DNA from: Levilactobacillus acidifarinae DSM 19394 = JCM 15949
GTDB taxonomy: Bacteria; Bacillota; Bacilli; Lactobacillales; Lactobacillaceae
Length of the DNA: 64,000 nt
Direction of reading: 5' to 3'
NCBI RefSeq assembly: GCF_001434835.1
Contig: NZ_AZDV01000028.1
Span: 300,363 to 364,362 of the forward strand
The translations under genes were made by a program, and so were the position numbers. The notes under the pieces were generated by a model, which worked only from the letters and a program-made list of their open reading frames with translations, was not told where the DNA came from and did not search any database. Position 1 is the first letter of the stretch. Each line of letters opens with the position of its first letter. Shown in pieces: positions 1 through 8,380 of the stretch.

Positions 1-250
1 AACTAGCTTCTAGCTTAACCGCCGAACGTCACAAAACCGTGACAGAATATCGAAATTTCGCTAACAGTTTCAAGACTGCGCGTTAACGGGTAATTGTCAT
101 ATTGTTTTTTAGTTTACGCAATTTTACCGCAATCATCAAGTCAAAATCAAAACTTTTACCGTTTGGAAGGACTTATTGCGCCCCTTTGACCAAACTTTAG
201 TATAATAAAAGGTGAGCAGCAAGTAGGATTATCATTTGGAGGGATTATGA
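1..250. other. Intergenic region at the left edge
   Basis: No gene is visible. The last 75 bases carry the likely promoter of the small gene that follows: a -10 TATAAT at 201-206 with a weak TTGCGC about 19 bases upstream, and an SD-like GGAGGG at 238-243. The rest is A/T-rich with no recognisable structure. Confidence 0.5.
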
Positions 251-445
251 ATGAGTCAAGAATTAAGTAGTCTGGCTGAAGCAATCATCGCCTACCAAAA
301 GAAATACGATAAGACCGACGGCGAGATGGCCTATGGTTCCCGCCTGACGGTTGAGAAGTTTCACGCCATCAAAACCGGTGAACTGCAACCCAATAGTGAC
401 GAACAAAGCGCGCTTCAAAGTTTAATCGCCAAGAAACCCCACTAA
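251..445 (+). CDS. Conserved small protein, 64 aa, function unknown
   Basis: A 64-residue soluble, acidic to neutral protein with no signal peptide or membrane segment. The start follows a GGAGGG ribosome site eight bases upstream. The sequence reads as two or three short helices (SSLAEAIIAYQKKYDKTDGE, then VEKFHAIKTGE) and resembles a small conserved lactobacillus family, possibly the one labelled LBP_cg2779. That assignment is from memory and uncertain. The layout is loosely like a minimal helix-turn-helix, but no convincing DNA-binding motif is seen. The gene is monocistronic, with its own promoter and a terminator directly behind it. Confidence 0.7.
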   Translation: MSQELSSLAEAIIAYQKKYDKTDGEMAYGSRLTVEKFHAIKTGELQPNSDEQSALQSLIAKKPH

Positions 446-458
446 AACGCCATTAAAA

Positions 459-500
459 ACGGGTCCGAATGAAGGTTAACTTCAGCGGGCCCGTTTTTTT
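459..500 (+). terminator. Intrinsic terminator, probably bidirectional
   Basis: Stem ACGGGTCC / GGGCCCGT with an inner GAAG/CTTC pairing, followed by seven T. On the other strand the stem is followed by five T, so it can also end the leftward macro-domain operon. Confidence 0.85.
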
Positions 501-510
501 ACGGTCAATT

Positions 511-1032
511 TTAACTGGTCTTAGCCTCAAACGCAGTCCAAGCCCGCCGGTAAGCGGCCGCCGTGTGCTCGTCAAACGCCACTAAGCACACCGTCACGTC
601 CGGATGCGTGGCCAGCCAGGTCGCAATCGTTTGGGTCGCCACCTGGGCCGCCGCGTCCAACGGGTAACCGTAGACCCCCGTGCTAATCGACGGAAAGTCC
701 ACGCTGTGACAGCCCTTTTGCGCGGCTAAATCGAGGCTGTTGCGGTACGAGTTGGCTAATAATTGGGCTTCGCCGCGCGTCCCGCCGTGCCAGACTGGCC
801 CCGGGGTATGGATGATCCACTTGGCTGGAAGTCGAAAGCCGGGCGTGACCTTGGCTTCCCCGGTCGCGCACCCGTTGAGGGGCACACAGGCCGCGAAGAG
901 TTCCGGCCCCGCCGCACGATGGATCGCCCCATCAACCCCACCGCCCCCTAACAGGGTGGTGTTCGCGGCGTTGACGATGGCGTCCACGTGACTTTGCGTA
1001 ATGTCACCTTGACTCACCTTAAACTTTGCCAT
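511..1032 (-). CDS. Macro domain protein (ADP-ribose binding/hydrolase type), 173 aa
   Basis: A single macro domain of the YmdB / O-acetyl-ADP-ribose deacetylase kind. The ligand loop is present near the N-terminus (GDIT, then [20 protein letters not shown]) and the phosphate-binding loop STGVYGYP follows in the second half. Such proteins bind or hydrolyse ADP-ribose derivatives; the substrate cannot be told from sequence. A longer reading frame upstream would overlap the zinc-ribbon gene. The start at 1032 is preferred because AAAGGAG lies eight bases before it and the gap to the upstream gene is then 4 bp. It is the last gene of a four-gene operon. Confidence 0.9.
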   Translation of the reverse strand: MAKFKVSQGDITQSHVDAIVNAANTTLLGGGGVDGAIHRAAGPELFAACVPLNGCATGEAKVTPGFRLPAKWIIHTPGPVWHGGTRGEAQLLANSYRNSLDLAAQKGCHSVDFPSISTGVYGYPLDAAAQVATQTIATWLATHPDVTVCLVAFDEHTAAAYRRAWTAFEAKTS

Positions 1033-1036
1033 GTCG

Positions 1037-1288
1037 TCACTCCTTTGACCAGGGCCACCGCCAGCGATGCGGTTTCGCCGCCGCTTTAGCCCCATCACGT
1101 TGTTTCAGTCGCTTCATTCCCTCCTTGTAAGGGTTAGCGTACAACGCGTTCAAGTTTAATTTTTGACTGGTTTCCTGAGACGCCGTGGTCCGGAACGGCC
1201 GCAGATCCGTGTGGCACTGGGGACACGTCTCATCTTGCGCCGTGACGGCCGTGCCACAATGCGGACAAAACTGTAAATTAGCTGTCAT
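1037..1288 (-). CDS. Zinc-ribbon protein, 83 aa
   Basis: Two CxxC pairs (CPHC and CPQC, separated by 11 residues) form a classic zinc ribbon at residues 8-25. A polar linker follows, then a basic, Trp-rich C-terminus ([12 protein letters not shown]) that could touch a membrane or nucleic acid. The start overlaps the end of the upstream membrane-protein gene by 11 bp, so translation is probably coupled. The macro-domain gene starts 4 bp after its stop. Function unknown; the neighbours are the only clue. Confidence 0.8.
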   Translation of the reverse strand: MTANLQFCPHCGTAVTAQDETCPQCHTDLRPFRTTASQETSQKLNLNALYANPYKEGMKRLKQRDGAKAAAKPHRWRWPWSKE

Positions 1289-1643
1289 CTCGCTGGTCCT
1301 CCGTTGACTGTTGGTGCTGATGCTGCTGGTTGCGTTGCCGATTACGCCGTTGCGTTGCCGCCGCCTGCTTGGCAGCCGCTTGCTGCTGAGCAGCTAACCG
1401 TTCGGCGCGTTGTTGGGCGGCCAAGGCCTTTTGCTGGTCGGCCGCACGGCGTTTCGCCTGACTCCGATAGCTATAGAAGCTCCACAGCCCCACGGCGATA
1501 AACGCCACGAGAATCTGTAGTGGCACCTGCCACCAAACCACCTTTGTGGCAAAAAATAGATCATAGCCAATCAAGACTAACGACATGGCGCCAACCACGG
1601 AACATGTATCCCGTAGCCAACGTGGCCAAGTCTTCCAGTGCAT
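1278..1643 (-). CDS. Membrane protein with Gln/Ala-rich cytoplasmic tail, 121 aa
   Basis: Two hydrophobic helices (about residues 10-32 and 38-57) are followed by a tail very rich in Gln, Ala and Arg (residues 60-121) that should be helical or coiled. The ATG at 1643 is chosen because AAAGGG sits nine bases upstream; a GTG three codons earlier has no spacing to that site. The gene lies 18 bp behind the Sm-like repeat gene and overlaps the zinc-ribbon gene. Not recognised as a named family. Confidence 0.75.
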   Translation of the reverse strand: MHWKTWPRWLRDTCSVVGAMSLVLIGYDLFFATKVVWWQVPLQILVAFIAVGLWSFYSYRSQAKRRAADQQKALAAQQRAERLAAQQQAAAKQAAATQRRNRQRNQQHQHQQSTEDQRDDS

Positions 1644-1661
1644 GTCAGTCACCCCTTTAGG

Positions 1662-2825
1662 TTACAAATCGCCCTCGACCTTCAACTGGCGTTCGGTCAA
1701 GTAGGCGTCGAGGTAGCCAAAGGCCAACTCATCAACGTCTGCGACCTGATAAATCTTCCCCACCTGATCGAGTTGTCCGTCTTCGACCTGATGAAAGATA
1801 AAGCGTTTAGCCCCCACCTGGCTAGGGTACCCTAACAGATTGTCGCCATCGTGTAACTTCAGGCGAATCACGGTATGGAAAGCCGCGGCCTGGGTCAACC
1901 GGGCACTAAATTGGTCGACCGTGGCGTCGAAGAGGCGCTCGTCGTTTAAGACCGGCTGAATCTGATGCCGGTTGGCCCGGTTCAGTAACGTGAATAACCG
2001 CATGGTTTGCAAATAGTCGGACTGCAATAAGACCGCGTGCAGTTCACTAAGCCGCATCACCGTGTAGCCGCCGAACTGTCCGGTCATGTCCACCAAGCTA
2101 AGAATCACGGCGTTACGCGTTAACGTGTTGACCCGCCCCACAAAGAAGAGCTCCTGGTCGTGCTCGGGAATCAGGGCCACGAGGGCGTCCTGATCGACTA
2201 ACCGCGCCAAAGTGTCACGGAGCTGATCCGGCGCCGTCACAACCTCGGCGTCCACATGCGTCATCTGCTGTAACCGTGGTGCCGCTAAACTTTGTAACGA
2301 AAGTTCTTGTCCCTGAAACTCGATGACCTCGATGTCGTCGGGATTCAGGTCCCGTTGTGGTTGGTCCGTATAATCGAATTTGTTTAAAATCTGCACGGTA
2401 ACGGTCTCACTTCCCACGTGGGTCACCAGGCCCTCGTAGAAGTGTTGATCGTTGGCCAAGACTAACATCACGACCAGGTGATCCACCCAGGCGTGACTGA
2501 GAATCTGGCGTCGCAAGTCGCGTTGGCCGTCGAACCGCATGGTTAACCCCCCGGCCTGCACGAACCGCTCTTCTTGAGCGGTCTGCATCCGAAAGGCCAT
2601 GTTATCCAGGTCGTCACTGGAAAATTCAACCTCGTCGATCACGTCTAAGGCCAGAAACACGGCCCCATCGGATAACCCGTAATCGTCGTAGGTCGCCAAA
2701 ATCATGCCGGTTTTCCCGACCGTGGTCACGTATCCCGTGTAAACGACGTCCTGGTTGGTTTGGTACACGTTGACCAAGAGCCGTTGGGCTTGCGCCCGGT
2801 TTAAATCATCAACAATGGAATTCAT
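1662..2825 (-). CDS. Protein of four tandem Sm-like/PRC-like repeats, 387 aa
   Basis: First gene of the macro-domain operon. By eye the protein consists of four related segments of roughly 70-95 residues. Each has a hydrophobic strand, a charged turn, a G-x-V strand, another strand, and an ending of the type IDEVEFSS: RLLVNVYQTN.., HLVVMLVLAND.., ALVALIPEHD.., VIRLKLHDGD.. . This alternation suggests small beta-barrels of the LSm/PRC type. There is no signal peptide or membrane segment, so it is probably cytoplasmic. The start at 2825 has AAAGGGGG eight bases upstream; ten codons upstream of it lack a ribosome site. Function unknown; an RNA- or nucleotide-related role is only inferred. Confidence 0.75.
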   Translation of the reverse strand: MNSIVDDLNRAQAQRLLVNVYQTNQDVVYTGYVTTVGKTGMILATYDDYGLSDGAVFLALDVIDEVEFSSDDLDNMAFRMQTAQEERFVQAGGLTMRFDGQRDLRRQILSHAWVDHLVVMLVLANDQHFYEGLVTHVGSETVTVQILNKFDYTDQPQRDLNPDDIEVIEFQGQELSLQSLAAPRLQQMTHVDAEVVTAPDQLRDTLARLVDQDALVALIPEHDQELFFVGRVNTLTRNAVILSLVDMTGQFGGYTVMRLSELHAVLLQSDYLQTMRLFTLLNRANRHQIQPVLNDERLFDATVDQFSARLTQAAAFHTVIRLKLHDGDNLLGYPSQVGAKRFIFHQVEDGQLDQVGKIYQVADVDELAFGYLDAYLTERQLKVEGDL

Positions 2826-2913
2826 TGGAACGGCCCCCTTTATATTTTTTACCATTTTAAAAATTCTACCATATATGCTTCTAAATAGCTCGCCAAGGGC
2901 CGTGGCGACTTGA

Positions 2914-3888
2914 TTAAGAGACCGCCGTCTTCAAAAATTCGCGTAACGCGTCGTTGGGTAACCCGGCGCTCAACCCAACCAATAGTTTGATGCGCGCCTT
3001 TTGCCCGTTTAAGCCCTGGCACAACATCAACCCCATCTTCCGTAGCTCGATGCCGCCGCCTTGATAATCGTAGATGTCCTCGGCGACCCCATTGTAACAC
3101 CGTGAAACTAAGACAATTGGAATTTTCCGGTCTAAGAGCCGTTGGACGGCCGGTAACGTCTGGGGTGGTAAGTTCCCCGCCCCCAGGCCTTCGATGACCA
3201 GGCCGGCCGTTTGATCGTTGTTTAACGCGTCAAAGAGTGTCCCGTCCATCCCCGCAAAGGCTTTAAGCAGATAAACGTGGCCGACCACGTGATCGATATC
3301 GCAGAATTCCTGCCGAATCAGTTGTTGGAAGTAAGTGGGGTGATCCTTAACCACCAACCCGATGGGACCAAAGGTCGGTGTCCGAAACGTGGCAACGTTG
3401 GTGGTGTGGGTCTTGGTCACGTAACGGGCGGTGTGAATTTCGTCGTTCATGACCACCATAACGCCTTGCCCCCGTGAGACGTCCGCCGCCGCGACCTGAA
3501 TGGCCGACTGAAAATTATGTAACCCGTCGGAGCCCACTTCGTTCGACGACCGCATCGCGCCGGTCACCACTACCGGAATGGTATCCGGTAGCGTCAGGTC
3601 CAAGAAGTACGCCGTTTCCTCTAAAGTGTCGGTACCGTGCGTGATCACCACCCCATCGATGCCGTCCGCAATGGCCCGCACAATTCGTTGCTTGATGGCC
3701 AGCATCTGAACCGGTGTCACGTGCGGCGATGGCAGGTTAAACAGTTCGTCGGTGATCAACTGGACCTGACCATCCAAGATGGTGGCTTGTTGGGCAATGG
3801 GGTTCTGCGCGTTGGGAACGATTTCCCCCTGGTCGTTTTGCGACATCGAAATCGTGCCCCCGGTGTGAATGGCTAAAATCTTTTTCAT
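2914..3888 (-). CDS. ansA: L-asparaginase, type I-like, 324 aa
   Basis: Hydrolyses asparagine to aspartate and ammonia. The first catalytic Thr lies in HTGGTISM (residues 8-15) and the second catalytic motif in HGTDTLEETAYFL (about residues 81-93). No signal peptide, so it is a cytoplasmic enzyme. Its length is normal for the family. The true start is at 3888, with GAAGGGAAG directly upstream; the upstream extension of about 49 codons has no ribosome site and overlaps a small rightward gene. Probably a single-gene unit. Confidence 0.9.
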   Translation of the reverse strand: MKKILAIHTGGTISMSQNDQGEIVPNAQNPIAQQATILDGQVQLITDELFNLPSPHVTPVQMLAIKQRIVRAIADGIDGVVITHGTDTLEETAYFLDLTLPDTIPVVVTGAMRSSNEVGSDGLHNFQSAIQVAAADVSRGQGVMVVMNDEIHTARYVTKTHTTNVATFRTPTFGPIGLVVKDHPTYFQQLIRQEFCDIDHVVGHVYLLKAFAGMDGTLFDALNNDQTAGLVIEGLGAGNLPPQTLPAVQRLLDRKIPIVLVSRCYNGVAEDIYDYQGGGIELRKMGLMLCQGLNGQKARIKLLVGLSAGLPNDALREFLKTAVS

Positions 3889-3978
3889 GCTAATCTTCCC
3901 TTCTCGCTTAAATGAGTACCCATATTGTACCCCATTTGCGTTAAAATTTAAGGATAGACGTGAAGGGAGTTGATACCG

Positions 3979-4137
3979 ATGGCGCAAGATCCGAAAAAGA
4001 CGAATGAAGAATATCATCCCGGTCCAATTGTTCATCCCAAAAAGTATAGTTCCTCTGGGGGCTTAGCCAACTGGGGTCCCATCTTAAAATGGTTTGGGGA
4101 TAGTTTACAACAACTTTGGCACAAAATCAGAAAGTGA
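3979..4137 (+). CDS. Small ORF, 52 aa, function unknown
   Basis: Divergent from the asparaginase gene. ATG at 3979 preceded by GAAGGGAG at eight bases, ending in TGA at 4135-4137. The product begins MAQDPKKTNEEYHPGPIVHP, is polar at the N-terminus, and has a Trp-rich amphipathic C-terminal helix (WGPILKWFGDSLQQLW) that could bind a membrane. A good ribosome site and coherent composition support a real gene. No family is recognised. Confidence 0.65.
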   Translation: MAQDPKKTNEEYHPGPIVHPKKYSSSGGLANWGPILKWFGDSLQQLWHKIRK

Positions 4138-4207
4138 AAATGACCGTTGTAATTTTCAGAGTTCCGTGCTAAAGTAAGCATTATTCCAAAACAAACTATA
4201 ATTGTAA

Positions 4208-4277
4208 TTGCCTATATAATGCCATGATAAGGTTGGCGAGTTTCTACCTAGAACCGTAAATTCTAGACTATAAGCAA
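4208..4277 (+). promoter_or_regulatory. Guanine-class purine riboswitch aptamer
   Basis: All canonical parts are present. P1 is TTGC/GCAA, J1/2 is ATAAT, P2 is GCCA/TGGC, J2/3 is GAGTTTCTAC, P3 is CTAGAA/TTCTAG with L3 ACCGTAAA, and J3/1 is GACTAT. The specificity base equivalent to position 74 is C (4268), which in this family pairs with guanine or hypoxanthine rather than adenine. It controls the xanthine permease gene downstream. Confidence 0.92.
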
Positions 4278-4290
4278 ATTGAGGCCCCCG

Positions 4291-4323
4291 AACTCTTTTT
4301 GCCGATGAAAAGAGTTCATCGGC
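4291..4323 (+). promoter_or_regulatory. Two mutually exclusive hairpins in the riboswitch expression platform
   Basis: AACTCTTTT (4291-4299) can pair with AAAAGAGTT (4308-4316). GCCGATGAA (4301-4309) can pair with TTCATCGGC (4315-4323). The two stems share bases, so only one can form. They lie between the aptamer and the terminator and probably form the switching part. Confidence 0.6.
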
Positions 4324-4334
4324 AGAGTTTTTCA

Positions 4335-4365
4335 AGACGCTCTTTTTGCAAAGAGGGTCTTTTTT
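4335..4365 (+). terminator. Riboswitch-controlled transcription terminator
   Basis: AGACGCTCTTT pairs with AAAGAGGGTCT, followed by six T, about 58 bases before the permease start. Ligand binding is expected to favour this terminator. Confidence 0.8.
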
Positions 4366-4423
4366 GTTTTCATAAAAAGTCCCCACCTGATTAGGCGACA
4401 ATTGCCGTAAGGAGGAAGCTTTT

Positions 4424-5815
4424 TTGCAATCCGCAAAGTCCGCAACACCAGTCCGAACACCCGATTCATCTCAAAAGCCGAACGAAGGTCAGACTCTGTC
4501 CACGTGGCAGGCCGCCATTCTCGGGTTTCAACACCTATTAGCCATGTATTCCGGTGACGTTCTGGTTCCCCTGTTAATCGGGGGTGCGCTCCACTTTAAC
4601 GCCATTCAGATGGCTTACTTGATTAGCGCGGACATCTTCATGTGTGGGATTGCCACGCTCCTACAACTCAAGCGCACCCGGCTCACCGGGATCGCGTTAC
4701 CGGTAGTCTTAGGGTGTGCGGTTCAGGCCGTGACCCCGTTGACCGCCATTGGCAAAAGTTACGGAATTGGGACCATGTACGGTGCCATCATTGGGGCCGG
4801 GATCTTCGTCTTCCTGAGTGCCGGATGGTTCTCCAAGATTAAGCACCTCTTCCCGCCCGTGGTGACTGGCTCGCTAATTACCATCATCGGCTTTACGCTG
4901 ATTCCCGTGGGCTTTCAGGACCTCGGGGGTGGCGACGTCACCGCTAAAGACTTCGGCGATTTAAAGTTCTTAGCCGTCGGTTTTCTCACCATTGCCATCA
5001 TTTTAGGCCTAAACGCCTTTGCCAAGGGCTTTCTCAAGTCCCTCGCCATCCTGTTAGGGATTCTACTGGGAACGGTCGTAGCCAGCTGGTTAGGCATGGT
5101 TTCATTGAGTCCCGTGGCCCAGGCCAGTTGGTTCCACCTGCCGCAATTCTTCTACTTCGGTACGCCTAAGTTCGAATGGTCGTCGATTCTGACCATGATT
5201 TTGGTTTCACTAACCACCATGGTCGAATCCACCGGGGTCTTCTTCGCTTTAGGAGAAATCACCGGCCGCAAGATTGAAGAAGCCGACCTCAAACGGGGTT
5301 ACCGCGCCGAAGGGATCGCCGTGATCTTAGGTGGGTTGTTCAACACCTTCCCCTACTCGACCTTCTCCGAAAACGTCGGAGTCGTGCAACTTTCCGGGAT
5401 CAAGACTCGCAAACCCATCTACTTCTCGGCGGCCTTCCTGTTACTCTTAGGTCTCTTGCCGAAAGTCGGAGCGTTGGCCACGGTCATTCCCGCCCCCGTC
5501 TTGGGTGGCGCCATGATCGTCATGTTCGGCATGGTCGGCGTTCAGGGCATCCGGATGCTCCAACAAGTGGACTTTAAGGATAACAACAACCTGTTGGTCT
5601 CCGCAATTTCCATTGGTCTGGGTCTGGGTGTGACCGTCTACCCTCAAATCTTCCAAGATTTACCCCAAGCCATCCAGATCGTCGTTAACAACGGCGTGGT
5701 CATCGGCAGCTTCTCCGCGGTCGTGCTCAACGTGATCTTCAACCTGCGACCAAACCGCTTACCGCACCCCGCCCAAGCGCAGGTCAACAGCGACGCGCAA
5801 CCCAAGCACCACTAA
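4424..5815 (+). CDS. pbuX: Xanthine permease, NCS2 family, 463 aa
   Basis: Imports xanthine, possibly uric acid or related purines, as an H+ symporter of the nucleobase:cation symporter-2 family. The protein is strongly hydrophobic with about 12-14 membrane helices. The NCS2 signature region is present (GVVQLSGIKTRKPIYFSAAF, about residues 325-344), preceded by TFPYSTFSENVG. Start is TTG at 4424 with AAGGAGG ten bases upstream. Its leader carries a guanine-class riboswitch and terminator, so it should be expressed when guanine/hypoxanthine is scarce. Single gene; the 450 bp behind it hold a structured repeat and a terminator. Confidence 0.92.
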   Translation: MQSAKSATPVRTPDSSQKPNEGQTLSTWQAAILGFQHLLAMYSGDVLVPLLIGGALHFNAIQMAYLISADIFMCGIATLLQLKRTRLTGIALPVVLGCAVQAVTPLTAIGKSYGIGTMYGAIIGAGIFVFLSAGWFSKIKHLFPPVVTGSLITIIGFTLIPVGFQDLGGGDVTAKDFGDLKFLAVGFLTIAIILGLNAFAKGFLKSLAILLGILLGTVVASWLGMVSLSPVAQASWFHLPQFFYFGTPKFEWSSILTMILVSLTTMVESTGVFFALGEITGRKIEEADLKRGYRAEGIAVILGGLFNTFPYSTFSENVGVVQLSGIKTRKPIYFSAAFLLLLGLLPKVGALATVIPAPVLGGAMIVMFGMVGVQGIRMLQQVDFKDNNNLLVSAISIGLGLGVTVYPQIFQDLPQAIQIVVNNGVVIGSFSAVVLNVIFNLRPNRLPHPAQAQVNSDAQPKHH

Positions 5816-5837
5816 TCAACGTCTGACAAAACTGGTC

Positions 5838-5985
5838 GTCCTCCGGCGCTCAGGGGCTGGAACGCTTGCGGGCACAACTTCGAACCTCGCAAAACCCGCG
5901 AGTTTTGAAGATTGGCCTTATTCTAGGCCGAGAGAATCACTCGACCAAGAATAATTTCGCCGGCTGAGCCCCTGCTCGCCTCCGG
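5838..5985 (+). repeat. Structured intergenic repeat, copy A (divergent)
   Basis: The outer arms AGGGGCT/AGCCCCT close a structure with an inner hairpin CTTCGAACCTCGC / GCGAG..GAAG and a second hairpin TTATTCT-A-GGCCGAG / CTCGACC-A-AGAATAA. It keeps the GGCTGGAACG and CTGAGCCCC signature sequences of the other copies but is the most diverged in between. Confidence 0.8.
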
Positions 5986-6110
5986 GCTGTACACTAACAC
6001 CATCAAGTTATAAATAGTTTAAGGATAGTCCCATCTTCATTCTGGTCGGTTGCGACAATTAGAATCCTAATTAACACTATCTTGCATGCCGCATAAATCA
6101 TTCACTAAGG

Positions 6111-6148
6111 AAGTCGTTAGCCAAACCTTGCTGGCTAACGACTTTTTT
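6111..6148 (+). terminator. Intrinsic terminator
   Basis: AAGTCGTTAGCC / GGCTAACGACTT followed by TTTT. It lies nearly 300 bp behind the permease, past repeat copy A, and may end either read-through or a separate small transcript. Confidence 0.8.
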
Positions 6149-6266
6149 CTGTCCCGCAACTCACGTATAATGTAACTACGAGTCGCGGCGTTACGCCCGA
6201 CTTCCCCTCACTGAACGCCGACGACTCTTCGTCCCCGTTCAACTTTTAGATTAAGGGAGTTCAGCC

Positions 6267-7163
6267 ATGTTAAGTATTCAACACATTCGTAAACGTTTCG
6301 ACGACGTGCTGGCGTTAAACGACGTTAGTTTCGACGTGGCCAACGGGCAGATTTTAGGCCTGATTGGTCAAAACGGGGCCGGGAAATCGACCACCTTTCA
6401 CAGTATCCTGAACTTCATCACCTACGACGGCCAGATTACCTGGCAGGGCCACGCCTTTACCGCGCAGGACTTTAACCACATCGGGTACCTGCCCGAGGAA
6501 CGCAGTCTGATGACCAAGCTGACCATCGAGCAGCAAATCGTCTACCTGGCCCGCCTGAAGGGGCAAAAGGCCCGCGATATTCGACCGCAAATTGACGACT
6601 GGTTGGCCCGGTTCGCCGTTAAGGGGACCCGTAAGAGTAAAATCGGCTCACTTTCCAAGGGAAATCAACAGAAGGTTCAACTGATCTGCACCCTGATTCA
6701 CCGCCCCGACCTTTTGATCCTCGACGAACCCTTTAGTGGCTTGGACCCGGTCAACGCCGACCTCTTAAAACAGGCCATCCTCGACGCCAAGCAACGCGGC
6801 GCGGCCATCATCTTCTCCAGTCACGACATGGAAAACGTCACGGAACTCTGCGACCAGCTGGTGATGCTGCGAACCGGAAACGTAGTCTTGCACGGCACTT
6901 TGCAGGACGTTCGGAATCAGTTCGGTAAGACCGAGTTGTTCGTGACCACCGATTGGTCGACCGACCGCTTAGCCGCCCTCCCTGGCGTGGCCAGCGTGAC
7001 GGTCCGCCAGCCGGGCCAGTACCGGTTACACCTGACCGCCGCCGACGCTGGGCCCGCCATTTTCCAGGAACTGACCCAGGGTCACTACATCGAGGAGTTC
7101 AGTCAGCAACCCCCGACCCTCGACGAAATCTTCCGTTTGAAAGTGGGTGAACCCCATGCTTAA
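6267..7163 (+). CDS. ABC transporter ATP-binding protein (NatA-like), 298 aa
   Basis: ATPase of an ABC-2 type exporter. Walker A is GQNGAGKST (residues 34-42), the signature is LSKGNQQKV (about 130-138) and Walker B is LLILDEPFSGLDP (about 151-163), with the switch His in SSHDMENV. The C-terminal 80 residues form the extra domain usual in NatA/YhaQ relatives. Start at 6267 with AAGGGAG ten bases upstream. It overlaps the permease gene start, so the two are co-translated. A -10 TATAAT lies at 6166-6171. The substrate is unknown; relatives export sodium, peptides or drugs. Confidence 0.9.
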   Translation: MLSIQHIRKRFDDVLALNDVSFDVANGQILGLIGQNGAGKSTTFHSILNFITYDGQITWQGHAFTAQDFNHIGYLPEERSLMTKLTIEQQIVYLARLKGQKARDIRPQIDDWLARFAVKGTRKSKIGSLSKGNQQKVQLICTLIHRPDLLILDEPFSGLDPVNADLLKQAILDAKQRGAAIIFSSHDMENVTELCDQLVMLRTGNVVLHGTLQDVRNQFGKTELFVTTDWSTDRLAALPGVASVTVRQPGQYRLHLTAADAGPAIFQELTQGHYIEEFSQQPPTLDEIFRLKVGEPHA

Positions 7164-8367
7164 AACCTGGATTGTTACCTGTGAAACCTACCTACGTCAG
7201 GTCAAATCCTGGAGTTTCTTCTTCATGGTCCTCGGCCCGTTTCTGATGCTGGGGCTGACCGTGGGGATCACCTACGTCAGCAGCCGTAGTAACGCCAGCA
7301 GTCAAAACATCGCCGTCATTGCGAAAACGCCAACGTTGCGGCAGAACTTCATCGCCGAGAATCCGTCGAACATCGATAAGCAAATCACGACGGTCAGTGC
7401 CGCCAAACAAGCTTTGCACCAAAATCACCTGGCCGGGTACCTGGTCTTAACTCAAACCGATCAACGTCTCCAAGCCGACTACCACGGTCCGAAAGCCCTA
7501 AGTAAGGGGCTCAAGGCCCAGGTGCAAAACTACCTGGCCCAGACGCAACAGGTCAAAAACTACCAACAAGCTAAGCTAACGGCCAAACAGCAGCGGCTCC
7601 TACAACGCACACCCAAGCTGACCCAGCACATCGCGGCCAGCACCGGGACGGCCAACCTGGCTAAGACCATTTCTTTTTGGCTGATTGTCACCATGATCTA
7701 CATCATTCTGGTGACCTACGCCTCGATCACCGCTCAGGAAATCGCCTCTGATAAGGGCACCAAGATCATGGAGATCATCTTCTCCAGTACCACCGCGGTC
7801 AGCTACTTTGTCGGGAAGATTTGTGGGATTCTGCTGGTGATCTTAACCCAGATCGCCATTTACCTGTTGGGTGGCTGGGCCATCTACAGTTGGGCGCTGA
7901 GTCGACCACATTTGCACGCGATGTGGACCCAATACCACGCGCTAGTCACGGCAATTCTGCACAACCTCTTAAACCTCAACTTACTCTACCTATTGGTCGG
8001 CGTGATTCTGTTCACCCTGGTTGCCGCCTACAGTGGGGCCGTGGTCGCCAAGGCCGAGGACGCCTCCAAGGCCGCCCAACCGGTGGTCATGTTGGGCATG
8101 GTCGGCTTCTTTGCCACCTTCCCCTTCCAGAACAATTTAGACGCCTTACCGGTCAAAATCATGTCCTACGTCCCGTTCCTGTCGTCGTACTTCATGCCGA
8201 TGCGGATCATCAACGGCACGGTCAGCCTAGGCACTCAGCTAATCTCGCTTGGCCTGGCTCTCTTGACGATTGCCGCTTTGGCCGGGTATATTGGGCGCAA
8301 GTACCAACACCTGATGTTACAGACCGATAGTCACAGTGTGTGGCAACACCTGTTGAAACGCCGTTAG
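7156..8367 (+). CDS. ABC-2 type permease (NatB-like), 403 aa
   Basis: Membrane partner of the preceding ATPase. One N-terminal membrane helix (residues 15-37) is followed by an extracytoplasmic domain of about 125 residues, then five or six helices ending at residue 390. Typical ABC-2 sequence DKGTKIMEIIFSST is seen after the second helix. Start ATG at 7156 overlaps the ATPase stop (7161-7163), with GTGGGTGA as ribosome site. A GTG at 7147 is possible but has no ribosome site. The ATPase, permease and the 123-aa gene form one operon. Confidence 0.88.
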   Translation: MLKTWIVTCETYLRQVKSWSFFFMVLGPFLMLGLTVGITYVSSRSNASSQNIAVIAKTPTLRQNFIAENPSNIDKQITTVSAAKQALHQNHLAGYLVLTQTDQRLQADYHGPKALSKGLKAQVQNYLAQTQQVKNYQQAKLTAKQQRLLQRTPKLTQHIAASTGTANLAKTISFWLIVTMIYIILVTYASITAQEIASDKGTKIMEIIFSSTTAVSYFVGKICGILLVILTQIAIYLLGGWAIYSWALSRPHLHAMWTQYHALVTAILHNLLNLNLLYLLVGVILFTLVAAYSGAVVAKAEDASKAAQPVVMLGMVGFFATFPFQNNLDALPVKIMSYVPFLSSYFMPMRIINGTVSLGTQLISLGLALLTIAALAGYIGRKYQHLMLQTDSHSVWQHLLKRR

Positions 8368-8380
8368 AAAGGACCTTTGC

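Noticed and set aside
1033-1098. Longer start for the macro-domain gene
   Set aside because: It overlaps the zinc-ribbon gene; the start at 1032 has AAAGGAG and family-type N-terminus.
6040-6148. Separate small RNA between pbuX and the ABC exporter
   Set aside because: A terminator exists, but no convincing promoter was found; read-through from pbuX explains it.
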